Shown one piece after another: positions 1-5,898 of a stretch of DNA of 5,898 nt (within the stretch, counting starts at the first letter, position 1; every line of letters starts with the position of its first letter). The notes below the pieces were generated by a model. That model made no database searches. It was given only the letters and a program-made list of their open reading frames with translations, and was not told the origin of the DNA. The position numbers and the translations under genes were made by a program. The stretch comes from an uncultured Curvibacter sp. (GTDB lineage Bacteria > Pseudomonadota > Gammaproteobacteria > Burkholderiales > Burkholderiaceae): contig CAMLNH010000180.1 of NCBI GenBank assembly GCA_946481355.1, positions 1 to 5,898 of the forward strand, written 5' to 3'.

Positions 1-560
1 AGAGCGACAAATGGATCCGCCGCATGGCCGAGCAGCACGGCATGATCGAGCCTTTTGAACCGGGCCAGGTGCGCCACGCCCCCGACGGCCACAAAATCGT
101 GAGCTACGGCACCAGCAGCTACGGCTACGACATCCGCTGCGCGCGCGAGTTCAAGGTCTTTACCAACATCCACAGCACCGTGGTGGACCCGAAGAACTTC
201 GACGAGAAGAGCTTCGTCGACATCAACGCCGACGTCTGCATCATCCCGCCCAACAGCTTCGCGCTGGCGCGCACGGTGGAGTACTTCCGCATCCCGCGCA
301 ACGTGCTGACCATCTGCCTGGGCAAGAGCACCTATGCCCGCTGCGGGATCATCGTCAACGTCACGCCCTTCGAGCCCGAGTGGGAAGGCTATGTGACGCT
401 GGAATTCAGCAACACCACGCCCCTGCCCGCCAAGATCTACGCGGGTGAGGGCTGTGCCCAGGTGCTGTTCTTCGAGAGCGACGAGGTCTGCGAGACCAGC
501 TACAAGGACCGCGGCGGCAAGTACCAGGGGCAGCATGGGGTGACGCTGCCGAAGACCTGA
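1..560 (+). CDS. dcd: dCTP deaminase, 5'-truncated by the window edge
   Basis: This enzyme deaminates dCTP to dUTP in the cytoplasm; dUTPase then makes dUMP for thymidylate synthesis. The first complete codon is at position 3 and reads [13 protein letters not shown], which matches residues 5 onward of the roughly 189-aa betaproteobacterial Dcd. Only about four N-terminal codons are therefore missing, and the ATG at 24 is internal rather than the start. Family signatures are [38 protein letters not shown] and the active-site block [29 protein letters not shown]. If four residues are missing, the Ser and Arg of KSTYAR fall near 113 and 117, and the Glu of TLEF falls at 138, the position of the E. 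coli catalytic Glu. The C-terminus [15 protein letters not shown] is intact and the stop is TGA. It is convergent with the next gene, 6 nt between stops. The upstream neighbour is not visible. The family call is secure; that the product is dUTP rather than dUMP follows from family membership. Confidence 0.96.
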   Translation, partial: SDKWIRRMAEQHGMIEPFEPGQVRHAPDGHKIVSYGTSSYGYDIRCAREFKVFTNIHSTVVDPKNFDEKSFVDINADVCIIPPNSFALARTVEYFRIPRNVLTICLGKSTYARCGIIVNVTPFEPEWEGYVTLEFSNTTPLPAKIYAGEGCAQVLFFESDEVCETSYKDRGGKYQGQHGVTLPKT

Positions 561-566
561 GCCTCG

Positions 567-1484
567 TCAGACTGGCATGGCCAGCCGCGCGGCGGCCAGA
601 TCCCAGCCGGCCCAGCCGCAGCTCTTGAACAGAACCGGCCCGGATCTTGATCCCGGCCGGTTTTTCTTTGCACGCAACATGTCCTGCAGGGTGGCGAACC
701 GGGGCACGTCCAGCCCGGCCTGCAGCAGGTCACCGGCTTCGTGGTCCGCGTCGCGTGTGTCCACCACCACCGTGCCCTGCTCGGCGATGTGACGGCAGAG
801 CTCGGGCGCCAGCTCCACCATGCGCGGCGTGAAGGCGCCGACAGCGGCGATGAAGGCATCGGGCCGGGGCCGGGCGCGCAGCACCACGCCGTTGGCTGGG
901 GTGCAGGTGACGACCAGCGGGCAGTCGGCCAGCGCCTCATTGGGGTCGGTGATCACTTCTGCCTGCAGCCCCAGCGTGCGCGCGTGATCGGCCAGAGCCT
1001 GGGCACTGGCCGCGCTGCGCGAGGCGATCTTCACGTCCCGCAGGCCCAGGCCGGCTGCAAAGGCTTCCAGGTGCGAGCGGCCCTGCACGCCGGCGCCAAC
1101 GATGAGCAGCGGGCCTTGCGGGTTCGGCGCCAGGGTCTGCGCGGCCAGCAGCGAGACCGCGGCCGTGCGCCGGGCCGTGACCGTGGGGCCGTCGAGCACG
1201 AGGCGGCGTTCACCGGTGGCGATGTCGAACACCACCACATCACCCTGGATCGCTGGCCGGCCCGTGCCGGCATTGGCCGGGGTGTAGCTGATGAGCTTGG
1301 TGATGGCCAGGCGCCCATCGAGCGCGGGCATCACGAAGAGGCTGCCGCTACCGGGCAGGGGCTGGACCATGCGCGGGGGCACCTGCACGTTGGGATCGGC
1401 CAGCAGGGTGGCGATCTCTCGCGCCAGGTCGGGGTAGGGCAGGCGGGCCGCAGTCTGGGCCGGGCTGAGCAGGGTGTCGGGCAT
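567..1484 (-). CDS. Ornithine cyclodeaminase family ketimine reductase (delta1-pyrroline-2-carboxylate reductase type)
   Basis: The product is a 305-aa cytoplasmic NAD(P)-dependent enzyme of the ornithine cyclodeaminase/mu-crystallin family. The substrate-side half has PPRMVQPL (36-43), TKLISY (62-67, with Lys63 at the family's active-site Lys) and LDGPTVTARRTAA (97-109). The Rossmann half begins with LLIVGAGVQGRSHLE (126-140), a GxGxxG dinucleotide site. The segment AAVGAFTPRMVEL (213-225) and the C-terminal FKSCGWAGWDLAAAR are what I recall from members named delta1-pyrroline/delta1-piperideine-2-carboxylate reductase, which make L-proline or L-pipecolate in trans-hydroxyproline or D-lysine breakdown. 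True ornithine cyclodeaminases differ at the 213-225 position. The start chosen is the ATG at 1484, giving MPDTLLSPAQ, a normal family N-terminus. An in-frame ATG at 1619 would add 45 unlike residues and cross the putative promoter. No strong Shine-Dalgarno is visible. No proline or lysine catabolic gene adjoins it, so the substrate is inferred from family alone. Confidence 0.87.
   Translation of the reverse strand: MPDTLLSPAQTAARLPYPDLAREIATLLADPNVQVPPRMVQPLPGSGSLFVMPALDGRLAITKLISYTPANAGTGRPAIQGDVVVFDIATGERRLVLDGPTVTARRTAAVSLLAAQTLAPNPQGPLLIVGAGVQGRSHLEAFAAGLGLRDVKIASRSAASAQALADHARTLGLQAEVITDPNEALADCPLVVTCTPANGVVLRARPRPDAFIAAVGAFTPRMVELAPELCRHIAEQGTVVVDTRDADHEAGDLLQAGLDVPRFATLQDMLRAKKNRPGSRSGPVLFKSCGWAGWDLAAARLAMPV
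632..669 (+). terminator. Intrinsic terminator for dcd, inside the convergent gene
   Basis: An inverted repeat pairs 633-646 with 649-662. It makes 13 Watson-Crick pairs with one C-C mismatch (641/654), and a G-U pair (632/663) can extend it. A run TTTTTCTTT follows at 661-669. The apex is a TT dinucleotide, which probably opens to CTTG. A GC-rich stem followed directly by a T-run is the standard Rho-independent form on the plus strand. It lies about 72 nt past the dcd stop and entirely within the 3' part of the opposite-strand reductase gene. Read the other way, the hairpin is followed only by TTCTGTTC, so it should mainly act on dcd transcripts. Confidence 0.8.
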
Positions 1485-1530
1485 AGCCCGGCACTGTAGC
1501 GGGCCGTCGGCCTGGGGCCGGGATATCAGG

Positions 1531-1560
1531 GATAATACGGGCCTGCCCAAAATTTGAGCA
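1531..1560 (-). promoter_or_regulatory. Putative promoter of the reductase gene, with a -10 readable on both strands
   Basis: On the minus strand TGCTCA (1560 to 1555, 3 of 6 to TTGACA) is followed after 17 nt by TATTAT (1537 to 1532, 5 of 6 to TATAAT). This would start transcription near 1525, giving a leader of about 40 nt before the ATG at 1484. On the plus strand the same bases, shifted by one, read GATAAT (1531-1536), also 5 of 6 to a -10 and usable for the helicase gene. I find no convincing plus-strand -35. This is an AT-rich island in otherwise GC-rich DNA. Assigned by eye. Confidence 0.35.
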
Positions 1561-1567
1561 ATCCGCC

Positions 1568-1615
1568 GTCCGGGTCTGGCGCCCGGGCCCCCTGCGCAGC
1601 CGTCGCGTCGACGGC
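1568..1615 (+). promoter_or_regulatory. Two tandem stem-loops in the putative rhlE leader
   Basis: The first potential hairpin pairs 1568-1574 with 1582-1588 (GTCCGGG with CCCGGGC, including one G-U) around a 7-nt loop. The second is a perfect 7-bp inverted repeat, GCCGTCG (1599-1605) with CGACGGC (1609-1615), around CGT. It ends 17 nt before the helicase ATG. Both would lie in the 5' untranslated RNA if transcription starts at the AT-rich element near 1531-1537. They may tune translation or stability, but GC-rich DNA forms such repeats by chance fairly often. Function is not shown. Confidence 0.3.
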
Positions 1616-1632
1616 CCACTACCGAAGACCTG

Positions 1633-3087
<1,455 letters not shown>

Positions 3088-3091
3088 GAAA

Positions 3092-3111
3092 AAGGGCCCG
3101 TCGGGGCCCTT
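3092..3111. terminator. Shared hairpin terminator between rhlE and apaH
   Basis: A perfect 8-bp stem, AAGGGCCC (3092-3099) with GGGCCCTT (3104-3111), encloses GTCG. On the minus strand it is followed by a T-run (TTTTT including the stem end, then CTTAC), an efficient-looking intrinsic terminator six nt past the apaH stop. On the plus strand the stem starts four nt after the rhlE stop, but the following GCTGTTTC is a weak T-tract. It should therefore work in both directions, better for apaH. The minus-strand T-run lies against the rhlE TAA stop. Confidence 0.85.
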
Positions 3112-3117
3112 GCTGTT

Positions 3118-3963
3118 TCAGGGCGTGCCCGGCGTTTGTGCCGCCTCGCACTTCACCGCTATGCGTTCATGCGCGCCCGGGCCCACCAGGCGCAGTGCCG
3201 TGAGGCAGCCACCCCAGACGCAGCCCGTGTCCAGCGCCAGCACATCGTTGCGCACCAGCCGGCCCAGCGTGGACCAGTGTCCGAAGGCCACGGTGACGTC
3301 GGCCGTGCGCCGGCCTGGCACCTCGAACCAGGGCCGGTAGCCCGGCGGCGCAGCACCCGCGCTCTCCTTGGTGGCGAATTCCATGATCCCGTCGTCCGTG
3401 CAGAAGCGCAGACGCGTGAGCGCGTTGACGATGATGCGCAGCCGGGCATCACCTTGCAGGCCCTCGTGCCAGGCCGCGGGTTCGTTGCCGTACATGCGCT
3501 GCAGAAAGCCGGGCAGGTCGGGGCCGCGCAGCACGGCTTCCAGCTCCGCGGCCAGCGCTATCGTTTTTGAAGCATCCCAGGACGGCAGTACGCCGGCGTG
3601 CACCATCAGGATCTCCTCGCCCGCGTGCGTGTGGCGCAAGGCGAGTGACTGGTGGCGCAGCCAGTCCAGCAGGGCGGCGCGGTCGGGGGCGTGCAGGATG
3701 TCGGCCACGGTGTCGCTGCGGTGGGGCGGGCGCACGCCATGGGCCACGGCCAGCAGGTGCAGGTCGTGGTTGCCGAGCAGGCAGTGCGCCGCGTCGCCAT
3801 AGCCCATGAGGCGGCGCAGCACACCGGCCGAGTCCGGGCCGCGGTTGACCAGGTCGCCCAGCAGCCAGAGCGTGTCGCGGCTGGGGGAAAAGGCCAGGGT
3901 GTCGAGCAGGCGTTGCAGTGCGTCGTTGCAGCCCTGCACATCGCCGATCAGGTAGTGGGCCAT
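3118..3963 (-). CDS. apaH: Symmetrical bis(5'-nucleosyl)-tetraphosphatase (diadenosine tetraphosphatase)
   Basis: ApaH splits Ap4A into two ADP in the cytoplasm and can also remove Np4N caps from RNA 5' ends. It is a PPP-type metallophosphatase. The 281-aa product matches the usual length of about 280 (E. coli 280). Motifs are GDVQGC (7-12), GDLVNRGPDS (36-45), GNHDLHLL (64-71), VHAG (121-124), RMYGNEP (156-162), TRLRFC (183-188), AFGHW (227-231) and ALDTGCVWGG (243-252), in the family order. The usual GDxHG motif here has Gln for His, a variant I recall in other proteobacterial ApaH proteins. The start MAHYLIGDVQG aligns with E. coli MATYLIGDVHG, so the in-frame ATG 21 codons upstream (4026) is rejected. 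No purine-rich ribosome site precedes it. It is not next to ksgA or apaG, its partners in E. coli, and stands alone between a convergent helicase and a divergent kinase gene. Confidence 0.95.
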   Translation of the reverse strand: MAHYLIGDVQGCNDALQRLLDTLAFSPSRDTLWLLGDLVNRGPDSAGVLRRLMGYGDAAHCLLGNHDLHLLAVAHGVRPPHRSDTVADILHAPDRAALLDWLRHQSLALRHTHAGEEILMVHAGVLPSWDASKTIALAAELEAVLRGPDLPGFLQRMYGNEPAAWHEGLQGDARLRIIVNALTRLRFCTDDGIMEFATKESAGAAPPGYRPWFEVPGRRTADVTVAFGHWSTLGRLVRNDVLALDTGCVWGGCLTALRLVGPGAHERIAVKCEAAQTPGTP

Positions 3964-3985
3964 GGGGGGTATCGGAAGTGTGGCG

Positions 3986-4001
3986 GGAATTCTCGCATTC
4001 C
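3986..4001 (-). promoter_or_regulatory. apaH: Putative extended -10 promoter of apaH with an overlapping inverted repeat
   Basis: The minus strand reads TGCGAGAAT (3997 to 3989), an extended -10 (TG, one base, then 4 of 6 to TATAAT). It would start transcription near 3982, about 20 nt before the ATG. No good -35 is seen, which extended -10 promoters can tolerate. A short inverted repeat GGAAT-N6-ATTCC (3986-3990 and 3997-4001) covers the same bases and could be an operator. Five-base arms are weak evidence. Confidence 0.25.
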
Positions 4002-4013
4002 GTGTGCCTGTGC

Positions 4014-4042
4014 TGGGCAGTTGCACCGGTCTGGATTAGACT
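4014..4042 (+). promoter_or_regulatory. Putative sigma-70 type promoter of the CHASE2 kinase gene
   Basis: TGGGCA (4014-4019, 4 of 6 to TTGACA) is followed after 17 nt by TAGACT (4037-4042, 4 of 6 to TATAAT). This would start transcription near 4049, about 40 nt before the kinase start. The spacing is ideal but both boxes are imperfect. Assigned by eye. Confidence 0.35.
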
Positions 4043-4080
4043 GCCCCGATTGCCTGCCGCCGCACCGGTGGCCCCGACCT

Positions 4081-4084
4081 GAGG
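4081..4084 (+). promoter_or_regulatory. Ribosome binding site deciding the kinase start
   Basis: GAGG ends six nt before the ATG at 4091, a normal Shine-Dalgarno spacing. The in-frame ATG at 4085 directly abuts GAGG and would leave no spacer. The later ATG is therefore preferred; the difference is two residues (Met-Thr). Confidence 0.6.
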
Positions 4085-4090
4085 ATGACG

Positions 4091-5898
4091 ATGAAACGAC
4101 CCGCGTTTTGGCAAAAAGACTGGCTGGTGGGCCTGCTGGTGGCCGTGGTGCTCCTGCTGCTGTCGGGCAGCGATCTGATGCAGAGCCTGGAGCGCAAGGC
4201 CTACGACCTGGGGGTGCGGGCCACCTCGCGCACGCCCAGCGACAAGATCGCCATCATCGCCATCGACGACACCAGCATCGCCAACCTCGGGCGCTGGCCC
4301 TGGCCGCGCGAGATCCACGCGCGCATGATCGACCTGCTGGCCGGCGGCCAGGCCAAGGTGATCGGTCATACCGTGCTGTTCTCGGAACCCCAGGTGGACC
4401 CAGGACTGGACTACATCCGCAAGGTCACGGCCTGGGTGGAAGAGTCGGGCCTGCGCCGTGGTGGTCGAGCCGCCGAGCTGGAGAACCTGGACGCGCTGTT
4501 GGCCGAGGCGACCCGCAACCTGGACAACGACCGCAAGCTCGCCGACAGCCTGGAGCGTGCGCACAACGTGCTGCTGTCGTTGTATTTCGAGCCCGGCGAG
4601 CCCCAGGGCAAGCCTGACCAGCCGCTGCCGGACTTCGTGCAACGCAACCGTCTGACCGGCGTACAGGCCGGTGCCGGGTTGCAGCCGGACCTGTCGCAGG
4701 GGGTGCTCATGCCCATTCCCGTGCTGGGCAGCCAGGCCCTGGCTCTGGGCCACCTGAATTCCTCGCGCGATGTCGACGGCGCGGTGCGCAGCGAGCCGCT
4801 GGCCATGGACTATCACGGCGAACTCTATCCCTCGCTGTCGCTGATGCTGGCTGCGCGCAGCCTCAATCTCGGCGTGGGCGATATCCGTGTGCTGCCCGAT
4901 GAGGGCGTGCAACTGGGCAGGACGCGCATCATCACCGACAACTCGCTGCGCATGCAGACCTATTTCTATCCTGACAGCCAGGGCAAGCCGGCTTTTGCGG
5001 TGGATTCCTTCTACGACGTGCTCAGCGGCAAGATCCCCGCAGCCAAGTACCGCGACAAGGTGGTGCTGATTGGCGCCTCGGCCGCGGGGGTTGGCACGCT
5101 GCAGGTTACACCCGTCTCGCCCAGCATGCCTGCCGTGGTGACAATGGCGCACACGGTTTCCAGCATCCTGCAGGGCCACTTCTTCGTCTCCCCCGCCTGG
5201 GTGGGCCTGGCGCAGCTGAGTGTTTTCGCGCTGGTGGCGCTGTACCTGATCCTGGCCCTGCCGCGTCTGCGTGCAGCCATGGGTGCGATGGTGACGGGCG
5301 CGCTCTTCGTGCTCCTGATCGGTGCCCACTTCCTGCTCATGAGCACGCAGGCCCTGTGGCTGCCGCTGATGTTGCCGGTCACGCTGCTGCTGCTGGGTCA
5401 CCTGCTGCTGACGACCAAGCGTTTCCTCGTGACCGAGGAGCGCAAGGAGAAGTCCGAAGCCGACTCGGCCGAGAGCAACCGCATGCTGGGCCTGGCCTTC
5501 CAGGGCCAGGGCGCGCTGGACATGGCTTTCGAGAAGTTTCGCAAGGTGCCCATGGACGACGCGCTCATGGAACTCATGTACAACCTCGGCCTGGATTTCG
5601 AGCGCAAGCGCCAGTTCAACAAGGCCGAGTCGGTCTTCCGCTACATCGCCGACTACAACCGCAAGTTCCGCGACCTGGAGGAACGCCTGGCGCAGAACAA
5701 GGCCATGGCCGAGACGGTCATCCTCGGGGGCAGTTCGCGTGGCAACGACAGCACCCTGGTGCTCGACCGGCCCGGCGTGGCCAAGCCCATGCTGGGCCGC
5801 TACGAGGTGGAGAAGGAGCTGGGCAAGGGCGCCATGGGCGTGGTCTATCTCGGACGTGATCCCAAGATCGGTCGTCAGGTGGCGATCAAGGCCCTGGC
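4091..5898 (+). CDS. CHASE2-domain transmembrane Ser/Thr protein kinase, 3'-truncated by the window edge
   Basis: This is a membrane sensor kinase; 602 codons are open to the window end. TM1 is about 11-28 (WLVGLLVAVVLLLL). A periplasmic CHASE2 domain (about 30-368) shows IDDTSIANLGRWPWPR (58-73), GHLNSSRDVDGAVR (220-233) and YRDKVVLIGASAAG (320-333). Three closing TM helices lie near 370-390, 396-417 and 421-442, the normal CHASE2 layout. The cytoplasmic linker has two TPR-like helical pairs, starting LGLAFQGQGALDMAFEKF (466-483) and LMYNLGLDFERKRQFNKAE (495-513), then a flexible stretch. The kinase domain opens at GRYEVEKELGKGAMGVVY (569-586), with glycine loop G578/G580/G583 and catalytic VAIK Lys600; the catalytic loop and beyond are outside the window. 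About 260 more residues are expected. CHASE2 ligands are unknown, and so are the substrates here. Upstream apaH is divergent. The long reverse-strand open frames across this gene are shadows. Domain calls are by eye but mutually consistent. Confidence 0.92.
   Translation, partial: MKRPAFWQKDWLVGLLVAVVLLLLSGSDLMQSLERKAYDLGVRATSRTPSDKIAIIAIDDTSIANLGRWPWPREIHARMIDLLAGGQAKVIGHTVLFSEPQVDPGLDYIRKVTAWVEESGLRRGGRAAELENLDALLAEATRNLDNDRKLADSLERAHNVLLSLYFEPGEPQGKPDQPLPDFVQRNRLTGVQAGAGLQPDLSQGVLMPIPVLGSQALALGHLNSSRDVDGAVRSEPLAMDYHGELYPSLSLMLAARSLNLGVGDIRVLPDEGVQLGRTRIITDNSLRMQTYFYPDSQGKPAFAVDSFYDVLSGKIPAAKYRDKVVLIGASAAGVGTLQVTPVSPSMPAVVTMAHTVSSILQGHFFVSPAWVGLAQLSVFALVALYLILALPRLRAAMGAMVTGALFVLLIGAHFLLMSTQALWLPLMLPVTLLLLGHLLLTTKRFLVTEERKEKSEADSAESNRMLGLAFQGQGALDMAFEKFRKVPMDDALMELMYNLGLDFERKRQFNKAESVFRYIADYNRKFRDLEERLAQNKAMAETVILGGSSRGNDSTLVLDRPGVAKPMLGRYEVEKELGKGAMGVVYLGRDPKIGRQVAIKAL

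Noticed and set aside
741..1499. A 252-codon plus-strand open frame across the reductase gene.
   Set aside because: It is antisense to a well-supported reductase and has biased Gly/Arg/His/Gln composition without recognisable motifs.
1485..1619. Upstream in-frame ATG that would extend the reductase to 350 residues.
   Set aside because: The added 45 residues do not resemble the family N-terminus and cover the AT-rich promoter-like element.
3964..4026. Upstream in-frame ATG that would extend ApaH to 302 residues.
   Set aside because: The family starts at MAxYLIGD, giving 281 residues, the normal length; the extension covers the putative apaH promoter.
3449..5401. A 650-codon open frame on the minus strand, antisense to the kinase and overlapping apaH.
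   Set aside because: Its product is His/Gln/Arg-rich low-complexity sequence with no family motif. It is a shadow of GC-rich third positions in the CHASE2 kinase and apaH, both of which have clear motifs.
5356..5859. A 167-codon plus-strand open frame in another phase of the kinase gene.
   Set aside because: It overlaps the TM4, TPR-like and glycine-loop coding sequence in a different frame and encodes Gly/Arg/Pro-rich filler.

Overview
The window looks like chromosomal DNA of a GC-rich betaproteobacterium. Order Burkholderiales is likely, and family Comamonadaceae or a close relative is most likely. By eye the GC content is about two thirds. The dCTP deaminase, the RhlE-type helicase with its C-terminal KRKVAALFKS tail, and the ketimine-reductase C-terminus (FKSCGWAGWDLAAAR) all match the forms I remember from that group. 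This placement rests on recall, not on a search. I see no insertion sequence, phage gene, CRISPR array or RNA gene.

Layout, left to right. (1) The dcd gene (+) lacks only about its first four codons. It converges with (2) an ornithine-cyclodeaminase-family reductase (-), most likely a delta1-pyrroline/delta1-piperideine-2-carboxylate reductase; the two stop codons lie 6 nt apart. A strong plus-strand intrinsic terminator for dcd sits inside the 3' end of the reductase coding sequence. (3) After a 148-nt divergent promoter region comes a 484-aa RhlE-type DEAD-box RNA helicase (+). (4) The helicase converges with apaH (-), a diadenosine tetraphosphatase, across a short shared hairpin terminator. 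(5) A 127-nt divergent intergenic region separates apaH from the last gene. That gene is a large membrane Ser/Thr kinase (+), ordered as TM, CHASE2, three TM segments, TPR-like linker, then kinase domain. It runs off the right edge after the glycine loop and the catalytic lysine, with 602 codons visible and no stop.

The genes alternate in strand (+ - + - +), so each is probably its own transcription unit and no multi-gene operon is visible. Two are housekeeping functions in nucleotide metabolism (dcd for dUTP/dTTP supply, apaH for Np4N removal), one is RNA remodelling, one is amino-acid catabolism, and one is a sensory kinase. The compact convergent and divergent junctions are the most informative noncoding parts: an embedded terminator, a shared terminator, and a putative promoter with an AT-rich -10 readable on both strands.

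I did not find a clearly undescribed system. The item most worth following is the CHASE2 kinase, with TPR-like helices and two Thr-x-x-Leu motifs just before its kinase domain. Its partners would lie beyond the window.
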